Notes: a model not told the origin generated them from the letters alone. Positions 23,063-36,423 are shown, counted from the first letter of the stretch. The stretch: 64,000 bases of DNA from Lutjanus erythropterus (GCA_020091685.1 CM034608.1:9548522-9612521), one strand, 5' to 3'. Program-made: numbers and translations.

Positions 23063-24240
23063 CCACCACTAAATTAATGTTTTTCAAAGTCTTTGTAACA
23101 CATTCTTTGTTTGTGTTTCATGCTGTTCTCCTATAAATGAAAGGCATCAAGTACCACACTTAATGATCCTCTAATGTTTGCTCTTCCCTAAAGACAGCTA
23201 ATCCAATGCAGCACCGTCTCATTACACCAACAATTACCACTCTGACAAAGCCCATGCGCTGAAACAACCTCTCCTTCACTTCAGTGAGCTCTCTGTGAGG
23301 AGCTAAAACACACATCAGGACCCATCAGCCGATAATCAAACACCTCTCATCTGAGCGCTGCGTCCCTCTCTGATCCCGATCATCAGCATGGAAAGCATCC
23401 AACCAGCTCCTGAGCGTATCTGCTCCATCAGCAAACTGTCTTCCCTCCCCCTAGATGATATCCATTTTGAAGGAAAAAAAAAACATTTTAACATGCCTCT
23501 AAGCTCTTATTTATCTCAACCAGAACAAAGCCTGAGCTGCAACAACAAAGCAAACCTCATAAAGATTACTGGAGGCAGTACTTAGATGCTGATCATACTA
23601 TTATACTTGACAGAAAAAATAGCTCTTACATATTTTACACACATGTAAATCATTTTGTTGTTGTCTTTACATGTTCTCTGCCTGTCTGGATTGTTTACAT
23701 GCCTTCTTTCAGTCTTAGAAACACTACCTTTGGAATGAAATTCCAAGGTGAGGGTCCATGAGAAGCCAAACCAGAGACAGGACAGGTCAGTGGGAGCAGG
23801 TGAAGTGAGACCAAGGACAAACGATGACAAGATGAGCGAGGGCTTTAGCTGAACAATGTTGCATACTTTGTTTGGTATATTGCGTCTTAAAACAGGAAGA
23901 CCTTTGTATCAAGATACACATGGTTTGTCAGGTTGTCCAGTAAGTATTCACAGTATACTTTAAAACAATACAGTATCTGTTAATTATAGTATCCAAAGTA
24001 CCGCAGCTACATAAAAAATATCTAAGCACTAATTCAAGACTTTAGTTCAGTTACTTCTTATTGTCCTGCCTGAAATTTGCCTTGTAGCATGGCAAAACCA
24101 GGCTTTTATGTGCCTTGAACCTTTTTACTTTTTGTATCCAACGAGGTATTGAGTATTTTTTTATTATTATTTTTTTTTTTTATACTAGCAGGGCTCACCA
24201 ACAAGGATTGCCTGCTTGCCTGGGGCAAGTAAAATGCCAT
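23063..24240. other. Non-coding stretch
   Basis: No gene is seen. Repeat-poor DNA from 23100 to 23580 (CCGATCATCAGCATGG) could be conserved; the rest is AT-rich. A T-rich tract lies at 24158-24181. Confidence 0.3.
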
Positions 24241-24244
24241 GACG

Positions 24245-24515
24245 GGCTAGGAAATCAAGTGGGGAAAAAAGAATTACCCTATTAAACTATTTTAATCAAT
24301 TCATGATTAAAGTAATTTTTCATGCAAAAAGGGCAGAAAATGGTGTCTTCGGCCTCAAAAATATGGTTTTATGCTCTTCTCTGTTTGTTATTGTATTAAA
24401 CTGAAAATTTTGGGATCTTGGACCAACAAAACAAGACATTTAAAGACATCACTTTGGACTTCCAGAAGCTGTGATGGACATTTTTCACTCTTTCTCGCAG
24501 CCCTAGATTAAACAA
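24245..24515 (-). mobile_element. hAT-like MITE copy, degraded
   Basis: Landmarks AAACTGAAAATTTTGGGATCTTGGACCAAC, AAAACAAGACATTTAAAGAC and TGATGGACATTTTTCACTC identify the family on the minus strand; the left end is eroded. Confidence 0.5.
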
Positions 24516-25392
24516 GAAGATTAATTTTAGTCTTTAACCCCTAATAAATAGCCTGACTAGTATTCAGTTTGTTGTTTTAGCTGCATACAGAATTGAGCGT
24601 AGAGCATTGCGCCTGTAAAAAATGTTTGCTGGACAGCCTCATTTTAAGCAGGGATAAACCCTGTTATTGTATCAAAAGTTCAAAATTCTGGTATTATGAC
24701 AACTCTACCTTGTATGTGAACACTAACCTGCTTTTCACTGAGGATACAGATTCTTGTCAGCCATAATTTGCTTTGCCTTGGTTGAATTAGGGCAACAACA
24801 GCCACCTGAGGGCTTCTTTTATCCCTAATGGAAGGTTAGACAAAATCTCCAGAAACAGATACCCATGAAGACCTTGACTGGAAGACATAATTCTCAGGTT
24901 CAGCCACAATAAACCTTGCGGCAAAACGTCCTTTCACAAGAAGACGAGGAGGTCGGCGCTATGAGTTGTCCTCACTTCACTGAAAAACACTAGTGACTAA
25001 AATCTGCAACTTGCATTTGTTTCCTGAGTCGTGAGTCACAAAAGCAACCACTGTTGAGGTCTGGACTGGCAATAAAAAGTTAACTGGACAGCTTTATTGA
25101 ATGACTTATTAAGCCACTGTGTTTTGCGAGACCTAAACTGTGGCGCTCTTGAAATGAACAAGAGCACCTTTCTGTAACGGCTCTTTCAAAAAAAAAACAT
25201 GCCTTCCAACTTTGTCTGAAATTGAGTCTGCACTTTCACACAGACTCAGAATAATGAAAGTGGCAGTTGCCCTGGTGTGGCATTTGAAGCTGCAAGGCAT
25301 CCGTAGAAAAAGGTAGAGCTGACAAAGATGACCTTTGTAAAACCGTAACTTTAGGACTGTTATTATTGAGCAGCACATGTCTTTCTGCAAAT
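24516..25392. other. Non-coding stretch
   Basis: AT-rich intronic DNA. I see no gene, repeat family or strong motif. Confidence 0.3.
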
Positions 25393-26078
25393 CATAGGCT
25401 TTTACTTTGGGTAGTTCTCAAAATTCTTCCTTCAGATTTCTAAGGAAAACTGTAGGAACAATCCTCCACCTAATAACTGAACAAGTGTAAAATTACAATG
25501 TGAAAATATTTAACTATTATTCACTTATTTGCTTAGTAATGTTTGATATACTAATTTTTTGCAGCTTATCTTTTAAAAAAAATTAAATTATCTAAACAAA
25601 ACATTATTAGTTCGTAAAACTAAAAAGTTTTAGTTGGGCTCAAAACCCAATTTTAAGGCAACTGCCTTCACTAGATTTTTGAGCTTTGAATCAAACTTAA
25701 ACTCTTAAGTTTTTGAAATAAAGTCAACTAATAATGTTTTGTCTTGTCTTTTAGAACCCACAGAAAAGAATCTGTATTTAAAAATTATGCCAAATTTAAA
25801 TTACACCAATTGTTTAAGACACCAAAAGCTTAAGAAGAAAAGCAAATTATCTCAACAAAATATTATTAGTTGGTAAAACTTTCAAAATTTAAGAGTTTTA
25901 GTTGGGCTTAAAACCGAAAGACTTATTGGAGTAAGCTGACTTGAAATTTGACTTTTTCTCAACTTTTATGTTTTTACAGTGCGTAGGCTTTTACTTCAGA
26001 GAGTTCTCAAAACTTTTTTTTAGACTTCTAAGAAACAATGATAGAACAATCCTTAACTAAAGCTTAAATTTACAATGC
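25393..26078. repeat. Pair of about 100-bp direct repeats enclosing a palindromic MITE
   Basis: The left copy at 25393-25501 and the right copy at 25981-26078 share CATAGGCTTTTACTT/CGTAGGCTTTTACTT, GTTCTCAAAA, TTTCTAAG..AA and AACAATCCT in order. Between them (about 25540-25980) is an element with mirrored pieces (ATTATTAGTTGGTAAAACTT, GTTTTAGTTGGGCT, CAACTAATAATGTTTTG) ending TTTTTACAGTGC. The same element type recurs at 58899-60257. Confidence 0.55.
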
Positions 26079-26083
26079 AATTC

Positions 26084-28110
26084 CACACATTTCAAAAAAA
26101 ATCTATGTACTAACTAAAATAAATGGGTTCAGGTTGTTATTTTTTGTTAAATAGCAGCAGTGATAACAGAGACAAAACTGTATTTAAATAGTTCCTATAC
26201 AACACAGCTTTACGTAGCTAAGAAACCCTGACTTAAGTCTTTCTCAGTTTCACAACGTATATCAACAGTCTTTATGAAACAGTGCTGCTGCTCCGCTGCT
26301 CTTGTTGACACTGGGGTTATGACTACTCTCACAGCAGCAGACATAAGTCTGTGCAGGGAACACACACACGTCTGGAGACAACTAGCTGAAAGTGTGGTTG
26401 TGGTTGTGGCAAAGTCTGCCGCTCACAAAGCTCCGCCCACAGGCTTCCTCCCGATTCCGTTGCGATTTCTGGTGTGAATAACCGACCCCACCACCTCCAC
26501 AAGTCACTGGATTGGTTGGTGTAGAAATGTTTTAATCTTTGTTTGATTTTTTTTCCCCCCACCGCACACACTTGAACGCCAAAACCAAGGTCGATTGCTT
26601 CCAGACGTACGGTACACCTGCATCATAACTGCTGTGAAGTAGAGCTGTGAAGTAAGTATTTCTAGGATTATTCTAAATGACGGTTGGATGTATTTTGGCT
26701 GTGACTCCATCTCTCCCGGTCACTCAGGTTCACCTTTCACACAAAGTGCTGCCTTCTCTCTAAGGATTGTATAAAACATAACAAAGTGCCAGGGTTAAGC
26801 TGAGATGACACCAAAGCAGTGGTTCTTGAAAATTTATAACAGTCATTTGTCTCACTTGCCGTGATGTGATGAAGCAAAAGGCAGTCCACTGGTGAGCAGC
26901 CACAGACAGGCAAGGGAGGGGGTGGGGTGGGTGAAACTAAAAGAGTGTGGTAAATGAGGTTAGAGGGGAAGAAAAGAACGGGCCGGTTCAAAGACTGCTT
27001 GTGCACGTCAGAACCTTTCTCCGGGGCAAACGGGGGGGGCAACAAGGGCCTCACTTGCAGCCCGGCAGCCAGAGCAGCTCCTTCGGCAAACGACTCTAAT
27101 CAAATTTGTGTGATTGGACACAGAAGAAGCTGCAGGGTTAAAAGAGGCTCCTTTTCACCCTGGAGAGGACACAAGGAAGCATTTAAAAAAAAAAATGACT
27201 ATCCCTCTGTTGATCTTTACAGTAGCCGTTCACATGACGGCCTATCTGCCCACGCCAGCGGCCCTTGGCACAGCGCACACAGTCCCTTTTTCTCAGCTGT
27301 GAAAAACCACCACCGCGAAGGCAGAGATAAAAAACTTTGTTTTATGTGCTTCCTCAAATCGATCGCGGGTGGAATTTCATCCAGCATTTTGTGGGATTTA
27401 CCCTGGACTGCACTCCTTCAATCAGCATCAAAACTGTTATTTTTAGCCTTTATTAATGGATGCGATTGGACACGGTTCTGGCCTAAGTTCATGGCCTCGA
27501 TTTTCCTTGATCGCTGCTGACGTTTTGGAGTGATCAAAGAGAATCACCTCCAGCGACTACATGTTAGAATAAAGCTTGGCTTCACAGTATGGAGATGAAT
27601 ATTATGAGAGGGGAGGGGATCTAACGATAATCAACAGCAGTGCAGAAGCGCTCAGAGGCAGAAAGTGAGGTGTGGTACAGCGCGGCGACCTGTGCCCCAC
27701 TCGCTGCCTGCCTGAGTCCTGGTGGAAGGTCCCAGAGCACGCTTCCTGTTAGCCCGCTAAATTGACTCTACACGCCCACGCTTCCATCGCTACGGGAGTA
27801 CAGAGTCTCCCATTAACCTCCTCCTGCCGCCTCTGCCGAGTACATCTTGAATCCGCGTACTGAGGATGTAAACATGTACAAACACCCAAGGACACAACAG
27901 AAGGAAGGACTTGTGCTGCCACCCACGTCCTCTGTTCTTCTCCTCTGAACAATTTGTTCTATAACTCTGACCCAAATTCACCAATCAAGGTCGACACATG
28001 CTGAAGTCAAGACTTGCATTAACATTTGCTTATTCCATTGGCGTAAGGCCGACTGCACCTACTCACTCAAGCTGGCATGGAAAATGTACAAACTCACAAA
28101 AAAACTAGTC
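26084..28110. other. Non-coding stretch with a GC-rich island at 26.9-27.6 kb
   Basis: No gene is convincing. The island at about 26940-27560 is repeat-poor and CpG-bearing (GCGGCCCTTGGC, CATCCAGCATTTTG, TGATCGCTGCTGACG) and may be regulatory. The 188-codon plus-strand frame at 26954-27520 has no protein-family character and overlaps other frames of similar quality. Confidence 0.3.
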
Positions 28111-28325
28111 TAGGGCTGCAACTAACAATTATTTTCATTGTTTTTTAATCTGTCGATTATTTCCTTGATTAATAGATTAGTGTTGGTTTATAATATGGCA
28201 GAAAATGGCTAAAAATGTTGATCAGTGTTTCCAAAAGTCCAATATGATGTCTTGTTTTATCCACCACTGTCATAGAGGAGCAAAGAAACCAGAAAAGTTG
28301 TCAATGCAGGACTTTTAGCTGTACC
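28111..28325 (+). mobile_element. hAT-like MITE copy, 5' part
   Basis: It starts with the intact terminus TAGGGCTGCAACTAACAATT and continues CTGTCGATTATTTCC, GCAGAAAATGGCTAAAAATG and GGAGCAAAGAAACCAGAAAAG; the 3' end is missing. Confidence 0.7.
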
Positions 28326-29480
28326 TTCAAAATGTTTGGTAATATAAGAAATGTAGGATAAATAACATTTTCAATTTTCATAAACCTGGGGAAAACGCCA
28401 ACCAACACTCCAAAACCAAAAGATTTCAGATTTGTTTAGATTTGAGAAGAAGGAACTAATGTTCAGCATTGATTAAGTGTTATGAAAATAAAAGGCAATT
28501 TCTGTATGTTTTTAGACACATGATCTTTGGATAATTATGTGGCGATGCAGCTGCATTTTTAAAAACTTTATTGAAAGAAAGCCACACGTATGTATCATGG
28601 GAAACAGTGTTTGAGTCTGTTATGTGAAACGTATTAATATGAAGTGGTACATAATTCAAAACCTGAAACAAAAACATCTGGAGCCGCAGCTGCTCTGCCT
28701 GGGTGTGCACTCAAAACCGCAGCGACAATAAAAACAGAGAAATTCATAATACAGTAGAATAAGAACTACACAAGACAGACCACTCATAGGACAGTTTTAA
28801 AAACGGGGATTAAGTGCACTCTTTGGCTAAAACGCCTCTTTAAGTTGGCGGCATTAAATATGAACGGGGGATTTTAAGACCAGTAATGCTGATTCCAGCC
28901 TGTTGACTGTAAAGCTCCATTAGGGAGCAGGCTCCAGAAGGAAATATTGAAATAATCCTGCCCAGGATTTCAAATCTACAATAAATTGGTTGTAAAGTGC
29001 ACACCTCTGATTCAGTATCGCTGCATGACAATGAGCCAGGCTGGACTGCGAAAGACTTGGACAGGAAAACGGTGCTTAGAGAGGAAAGTCAAGTTTTGGA
29101 ATGAAGCGTTTGGCCCAAGATGATGAATGGAGACAACAGGGCTCTCTCACTGAGTAAAACCCCCAAGTATCAACGTTTCAGCTCCCATATTAATGACACG
29201 GATTAAGACTGCTGTACCTCAAGAATGAGCTGTTTTTCATTCTTACTCTTGACTCTTGAAAATAAACTTATTTCAACCTGGAATCTAAGCTCCAAGCAAG
29301 CCGCTTGTGAAGGAAATTCAAAGAAGCGTGGCAAAGCTTTTATTTGTGTGAAACTGAAGGCCGACCACATTTTCTTTTTTACAAAGCTATTTATTTGGCA
29401 AGTGTGCGAGAGGGCTGAAGAAATCCACTTAAGACTGTTACAGAAACATCTGTCCATACACATTACTTTTAAAAGTTAGA
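28326..29480. other. Non-coding stretch
   Basis: AT-rich DNA without a recognisable gene. The short frames on both strands at 29203-29479 overlap and are not protein-like. Confidence 0.3.
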
Positions 29481-29945
29481 GCCCGAGCGATATATCAGTC
29501 GATCGATATTATGAGCCCAATACTGACCTATCACAGATATATCAGTCTAGACTAGTATCGGCATATGTGTTGTCCGATGTGGTATATTAAAACTTTTTAT
29601 TCTTAAATAGGACATAATGCAAATAGTTTTTATTTATTAGTTTTACAGGCAGCATTTCCAGGGCTACACAATAAAGACTGTCTGTCCAGAGCAGGTAAAA
29701 TGCAAGAATTAAAAGAATTACACTACTTTGATTATTGATTAATCTGTTAAGTAATTTTCTATGGTAGAAAGTGCCTCTCAAATATGCAGATTTTCCACTG
29801 TTTTGTGTTTATTATCATAGAAAACTGAATATAACTGGGTTGTAGACTGACAAGACAAGACATTTTAATCACCTTAGACTTTGCCCTAGATTGAACAGGA
29901 AAATCAACTTTAGTCTTCAGTGTTATTTGATAAGTACTAATAAAT
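29481..29945. mobile_element. GATATATCGG-type MITE joined to a hAT-like MITE fragment
   Basis: The first part (29481-29660) has CGATATATCAGTCGATCGATATT and TATCACAGATATATCAG, shared with 16937-17173. The second part (about 29720-29945) has GAAAACTGAATATAACTGGGTTG, AAGACAAGACATTTTAATC and TTGATTAATCTGTTAAG from the TAGGGCTGCAA family. Confidence 0.5.
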
Positions 29946-31790
29946 GAAAAAAACTTCTACAGGGACAAGAAAAAGTTGACATCAGGCAAGTAAATTTCTG
30001 ACCCAAGTGAAAAAAGAATGATTTCATGTATATTTAATATTTTTTCTTAATTCAGGTTTAATATATATATATATATTGCTCTGTTAATATTTTTTTGTTA
30101 TTTATAGTTATTAAAATTATCTAAAATAATGGTGAAAGTTTACTATTTCAGTGACATGATGTCATTTTGGGCAATAAAGCTTCTTATAACTGTATCCTCT
30201 CACCACTACATACTACATACTTTGTCACAAGTATAAAACACTTTTGAGGGATCATTTCATAAAATGTGTGTTCATGTATATATTCTATATCCTGTATATT
30301 GGATTCTGCATAAAAAATAATAATAGCTTGACATTGTTTTTTCACAAAAGTAACATCTGAAGTAGTTTTAGAAAAGGCAAAGGCCTAAATAATGCTAAGG
30401 TCTTTAGCAAAGACTTGAGGAGGTCCGGAAAAGCTCTGGCTTTTGGGTCTCAACTTGTTCTTTGGCTCTTTGCACATGTTACATAAAAATCATGACATAT
30501 GGCAGGGAGCTGGACCTTGCTGAGCCTTTAAAGCCAGCAGTAAAATAATTACTCTTAAATGGTCCAATCCTGCAAAAAGCTTCATGATAAAAGACTTTCA
30601 TTACATTTTATGATTCCTACCAAGAATAATCATTCTTGTATGATCATTTTTTCACCCCTTGAACGCCATTCAAGGTGGAAAAATACGTCTCTGTGATAAT
30701 GTAGCTGTCCAGCCATGAGCTGTGAATGTAATACCTTGCATATAGTACTGCTGTATGTGATTCATGATGCTTCGGATCTGGTGCCACAGTTCAGTATTCT
30801 GGATTTAGAGAGGAAGACAAAAAAAGAAGTGACATTTTTACTGTAGTTTGTTCTGAAACAGTGACTGAACACTGAACAAATCAAGTCAAATCAAGGGGTT
30901 CTTTTTCACACAGCCTTGACAGTGAAAGCTTCAACACCCAGGCTACATTATTCATTTGTATTTAAAGAAAGACAACGGCCTACAATAAACCACTTGTTGT
31001 GGCGACACGGAAAATAGCTTGCGTGGATTCAAATGTGAAATGTGTAAAAGCGCCGACGCGTAGCGAGTGTGCGCTGCTCCCTGGGAGAGTGAGACAGCTG
31101 AGGCTGAGGCTTGTTATGGGTTACAGTATTATTCCAAAGCCTGAGTGATCTCTTGTGCTCTTCAGGAATGGATACATGCCACGCATTCCAAGAGGCGACC
31201 AAATCGTTACGCTCCGGGACTGTGCCAAGCAGGCTACAGCTGCCGTTACAGACGTCCGCCTATCTATTTTACCATTTATCTGCTCTGTTCTCGGATCAAA
31301 AGGGCACATTTTGCAGCACATTTTACACTTTTCTCAGCCTATGTGACAAGAATGTGTAGCTGAAGATAATTAACTTGCTGCAGGTGACATCGTGAATCAC
31401 AAGGAGAGGAAGTACTCTTAAATGTAAACATATTAAATATTTAACCTGCAGACTAGCTGGACTGGAAGATTTCTGACTCTCTTTAGCATCAATAAAAGAA
31501 CATTCCTTCGATATGCCAGGAATATAATCACGTATTACAAGAACAGATTTGATGTCAAAGTCAGACGTCTCTGTTTTTTTTTTTGAAGAGGTGACAGCCT
31601 TTCAGATTAGAGCACTTTTCTGAGGATGACTAAGCAACTTAAGTCTCTGGGTGACACAGTTATAGTGCACCCGAATGCAGCCCCATTCTCTATGACTGTC
31701 TGCACTGTTAGCATGTTTTATGTTATTGGATTATTCATATGTATAGCAATCCCACTCCTCAAACAATGGAAAACACAGGGGACAACAAGC
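29946..31790. other. Non-coding stretch
   Basis: AT-rich DNA; an (AT)8 run lies at 30061-30076. A slightly more GC-rich patch at 31030-31340 yields overlapping frames in several registers but no recognisable protein. No gene is called. Confidence 0.3.
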
Positions 31791-31930
31791 AGGGGTTCCC
31801 ACACCTTCTGCAAAATCAAATTCAAGCATTTTTCTAAGCGTTTTCAAGGTGCATTTTCATGCTTTTCCAGCACCTTTTACACCAGTGGTAAATTACATAT
31901 TTATATACACACACCCTCAAAATTATTTCA
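31791..31930 (+). mobile_element. Fragment of a hAT-type repeat (GGGGTTCCCACACC)
   Basis: CAGGGGTTCCCACACCTTCTG followed by AATTCAAGCATTTTTC, TTTTCAAGGTGCATTTTCA and TTTTCCAGCACC is a familiar fish repeat terminus. Only one end is recognisable. Confidence 0.45.
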
Positions 31931-32870
31931 CTTCCTTATCAAATTAAAACAGAAGCTATTGTGCTATAAAAAAAGAAAATGAAAAGTGTGTTTCTGCATA
32001 GCGTTCTACACAAGGGTGAGAAGTTTCATGTTTCAAAATGCGTCACCTGTCTTGGCATCCTGTGTAGCCCGGCTGAGCCTGTACAAAACAATTACTAGAC
32101 GAGTGGCTTACATTTCAATAAAAACCCACTTTAAAAAAATCATTTACAAGCCAAAGCTCACTGAAAAGGTAACCTCCGTCCCATTCACTGTTTCAAAGAC
32201 TGACAGATCACACTAAGTGTAGCTACACATGCACAATTTTTAAATATTTTTGGGGGCTTTCTGATTGATAGAGTCAGTTGAAATGAGGACAGGAAAAACA
32301 AACTGAGCTACCTGCCCACCCCTTATTTAATTTCTTTGCTTTAAAAAGCAAACTACTCATTCAGAGAGCGAATTTGTATGAAAGTAAAGCAATTACAAGT
32401 TCATAATGGGAGAAGGAAGCGCTGAAGCGTGAGGCCGATAAACGTACAAAAACGCAACAAGATCCAGGAAGTTATGCAGACTACCATGGGAAAAAAAATG
32501 AAGGCACTCTGGTGTATCCTGGTGAAATGATACTATAAATTTATTCTTCGAATGCAAACAAACAGGTCTGTTTGTTTGCCTTGAATGCACCTTGAATAAG
32601 AAGTTGGTCTGCGATATCTAAACCCCAAAGCAAAGATCAGACAAACGCCCACATGTCACAGTGAAATGCGTAACACTTAAGTTGAGATAATCGTTGCTCT
32701 TGCACTGAATAGAATCGTTTTATCATTTAGATATAAGATTTATATTGACTCTGACAAGGAGAGATTCGAATCAACAGTGCAGCAACAGTGAAAAACATGC
32801 GGTGTGTACTGCGTCTTTCACAACAGCCAATCAATTAACAGACTGAAAAAGGATTTGTGGGGTTCAGAGG

Positions 32871-32883
32871 TCAGGGCCAGCGA
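32871..32883 (+). promoter_or_regulatory. Nuclear-receptor DR1 site
   Basis: GGTTCA-G-AGGTCA is a direct repeat of two consensus half-sites with one base between. It lies in unique, repeat-poor DNA about 22 kb inside the putative rxra intron. Confidence 0.45.
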
Positions 32884-33307
32884 ACAAAACTGAGGATAAA
32901 AGCAAACCCAAAGAGGAAAAAACGATGTGAGATTCCTCACAATGCTGCTTAATGAAAAACAGAAAGTCTGACCAGCTCGCTATTCATCAGTTGACATTTC
33001 AGTTATGCAGAAGTGATTCTGCCTAACTGTCTCGTGGGTAAAAATCTTGAGTTAGTCAAGGATGACGAGATGAGTCATGGCTTCAGTAAAAACCCATATT
33101 CCGCTGTCGCACCTGCAGTCACTCTGTGTGAGAGTCACTGCCATCGTTTGACAGATATCTTCATTTCTGAAATTGCTTTGGATTGAGCACTTAATCAAGG
33201 ACAGAGTTATCGGCCACATGGTTGCAGATATTAACGCACCAGGAGGAAAAAGACAAATCCTTGGATCAGTCATGAAAAGGGAACAGAAATACAGACGGCA
33301 GCCAGCA

Positions 33308-33478
33308 TGGGGGCGAACAAAAGGGAGACGAATGGAGGGGGAAAGGAGAGGGAGAAACGAGAGTGAAAGAGGAATAGAGGAAGAACAGAGCAACGCTTAG
33401 AGACTGTGGGAGAAAGAGAGGGTGAGAAAGAGAATGAAAGAGAGGAACAGAGGAGAGACAGGCAGAGGGAGGCAGACA
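33308..33478. repeat. Purine-rich tract of about 170 bp
   Basis: The plus strand is almost entirely A and G, with GGAGAGGGAG, GAAAGAGAGG and AGAAAGAGAGGG units and only scattered pyrimidines. Such tracts can adopt triplex structures and are common in fish introns. Confidence 0.7.
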
Positions 33479-34844
33479 AAACTAGGTCAAGTCACATGAC
33501 TGGGATCGACTGCAGGCAGGATTAAATATCCTACAGCATGTGGTCATTTACACAACAAATGTAGTTTTCATTTTATAAATTATTTCTCTTCCGTGGGGGA
33601 TGAGGCTCGGCATAGGGAGCGCGTGTGATGCTGCACTGCATTCTGGTTGGAAGCGAAGGCTTTTCAGTGAGCACAAAAACAGAGCATTACAGACTCGAGC
33701 GAGCCGTTCCCTCCGAGACAGGAAACAAAGCGAGAGGCTGAGATAGCATGAAAATGATCATAACAGGAGGGAACACGGTTTCCAGTATGTGATAACTCCA
33801 TTGTGACAGGCTAATGGCTATATCATGCAATGTCCATTATTCTGAGTAAAAGCAAAGGACAGTGGAAAACAAAGATGTCACATATTTCAAGTTCTTGCAA
33901 AGTGACAGCGAAAGTGTGCCGTGACGTCTGGACGGTCGGGCCGCATGACTCTGTTTCAGACCTGTACCTGACTGCATGGATTAGGCTGTTCAATACGAAG
34001 GTTTGACGATTCCGATCGGCCTACATCAGTATGTTTTACAAACATCAGATTTTCACACAGTCAGAGAAAGTAAAAGTGTGCGTCCTCTGGCTCATAGTTC
34101 AGGTATAAAATCCCAGGCCAAAGCAGAGCGTCTCTCCTGTGCTGTTGAAAGCACGTCACCGGCGCTCTGTTTCTCTCGCTTTTTTCCACTTCCATCACAG
34201 TTAGTTTTGTGTTTGTGGTGATTTAGGGAACTTGTTTACCAACCACTTGTTTCACACCGTCTCTCATCAGTGAATCTCCAGCGCACACTGTCACATGGAT
34301 TCAGCACCAGCTAATACAGAAATGTATTTATGATAGCCTTTATTTATAATTCCTCAATGGCAGGTCATCCATGTGCATTTCTCCAAACCTCAATCTGTTA
34401 TCCTGTTATTGTAATGCACACTGTCTGATATCACAATCTGTCAAATGCAAAATATAATAAATAGTAATGTTAAATGCAATGAGCTGCAGCCACATATGTT
34501 TTTTTTCTTTAGGTTTGCTAAATGGCCCACAAATCCTCTTGCTTAAAGTTTAAAGTCAGAAGCTGCAACAGCAGTCTGTTGCATTTTAGATGACATTAGA
34601 TAATACTAATAAGTTTGCTGCCTTGCAAGCAGAATGATCACAACACTGTCATTATTCATTTCATTTTACAATATAAACAAAAATATGTAAGTTTTTGTGC
34701 AGCCACACAATTCTGCATCTGTGCACTGTCCTGTACACTACAGATGCAAATATTGTGGGGTCTTATGTTTAGCTAAATGCTACAGAAGTCAAATACAACA
34801 ATATTCTTAGTGATGCAATGACTAGAAAAAAAATAGCTGCCATC

Positions 34845-35110
34845 TACTTTAGCATAATCAATAAATCAGAATTTTCAAGCATTTTTCAAACAACCTGTTT
34901 GGTCGATGTTTTTGATTTGCTAGTTCTAGTTTCTTATATTTAAGGATCTGCTGCTTTTCTGCGTCATCTATGACAGCAAATGAAGAGTCTTTGGGTTTAG
35001 GCTGTTAGTTAAACAAAAGAAGCAATCTGAAGACGTCACTTTGAGCTCCGGGAAATTGTGCTGAACACCTTTCACTATCTTTTCATGATTAATCGATGAA
35101 GAACGAAAAT
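34845..35110 (-). mobile_element. hAT-like MITE copy, strongly diverged
   Basis: Pieces in order are AGTTTCTTATATTTAAGGATCTGCTGC, ACAGCAAATGAAGAG, GAAGACGTCACTTTGAGCTCCGGG, CACCTTTCACTATC and TTAATCGATGAAG. It is recognisable only by the order of blocks. Confidence 0.4.
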
Positions 35111-36423
35111 GAAAGTAAATATTTCACTGTAAGAAGTGCTCAGTTAAAAATAGGTGAGGCCTCTGATGGTAAAAAGTGTCTGGTTCAACACTGACTGACT
35201 GATGCACTCTTACAGTGACTCAAAGCCTGTCGGAGTGGAATATCAAATGAATGACTGAGATGCACAAACAGTTTAATGCAGGGTGACACTTTGTGAGATG
35301 CAAAAAAAAGAAAAAAAAAAGGTACTGGTATCTCATCAGCCCCTCCTCCTGCCACCCACTCTCTTCCACTGAAAAAGGGAACTATATCTGCCAATCAAGC
35401 AGAGGACTACAGGCTAAGCTAGTCATAAGCTCAGTCAATCCCCCGGAGGCCAGCCTGTGGAATATCAATCATTCATTCACATCAACGGTCAGCTGAGACC
35501 GGGAGACACAGACGCAGAAAATGTACATGTGAGCGTATCTGAGTGTGCGCCTGTGTGTGTGAGAGAGAGAGAGCTGGCCACTGGGCCGAAATCTGTCGCT
35601 AGCTGCTCATAATTTCACTAAGTGAACCAGAACTGGAGATTCCCCGGCGGATTTGAGCCAATCAATGTGATGTAATGACACTGACGACCCAGACCAGCAC
35701 GTGGCCCTTCTCTCCAATCAGTTTGACCCCCCCGGGCTTTCAGGGTCACGGGGCCCGGCGCAGGGCGTTTAGACCACTGTTTTTTAAAGAGCAGATGAAC
35801 CAGGCAGCTGCTGCAATGATGATCAGAGCCACGGAGTTGTACAACACGGAGGAAAACATGCACAGATGACCTTAAGTGACATAAATATCCCTCATGCTAC
35901 AATATGCGCTTATAGAAATGGGATGATGGGGACTATATGTTAACCATTAAAGGGCGGCTCCATCTACTTGCTCAGATTTTATATGAAAATCCTTCCAGGT
36001 TAGAAAAAAATGTTAGTATTGACCATAAAATATCTTTGCCAACAAGAGAAGCTATTTTAACTGCCAACAGCATGTTTCACTAGTTGTGATAATGTTTTTT
36101 TTCTCATTTAAATACATGATAATCAGGTAGAAAACTTAATTCTATATCAAACTTCTGTAGCCGTTTCACGAAGGCTGTGTACTGGCCAGAAACTACAGAT
36201 TCAACACATATCACATGAATCACGTTGCAATATATTGTGATACTGTAAGCAAAGTGATACTGCTTACAGTTTTTTTAAAATCTTGTTTTAGAAAAACTGT
36301 CAAAGTCGGTAGCAGTTTGGTGTTTAAATACAACACAAAATGATCCACCGCCACAAATCTTTGCATACATCACAACATCGCAATACAGGGTTTTAGAGGA
36401 TTGATACAGTATCACAAAGCCTA
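35111..36423. other. Non-coding stretch with a GC-richer block
   Basis: No gene is seen. The block at 35400-35880 is repeat-poor and carries CCAATCA-type boxes, CAGCACGTGGCCC and ACAGATGACC, and may be regulatory. Near 36225-36420 are short scraps (TTGCAATATATTGTGATAC, ATACAGTATCACAAAGCC) of MITE-like type. Confidence 0.3.

Larger units (their letters stand above)
31931..34844. other. Non-coding stretch with a DR1 site and a purine-rich tract
   Basis: No gene is seen. The notable items, a DR1 at 32871-32883 and a long purine-rich tract at 33308-33478, are listed separately. The rest is AT-rich. Confidence 0.3.

Noticed and set aside
26954..27520. 188-codon plus-strand open frame, the longest in the window
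   Set aside because: It lies in a GC-enriched block, has no recognisable domain or protein-like pattern, and competes with other frames of similar quality. A chance frame in CpG-rich DNA is the simplest reading.
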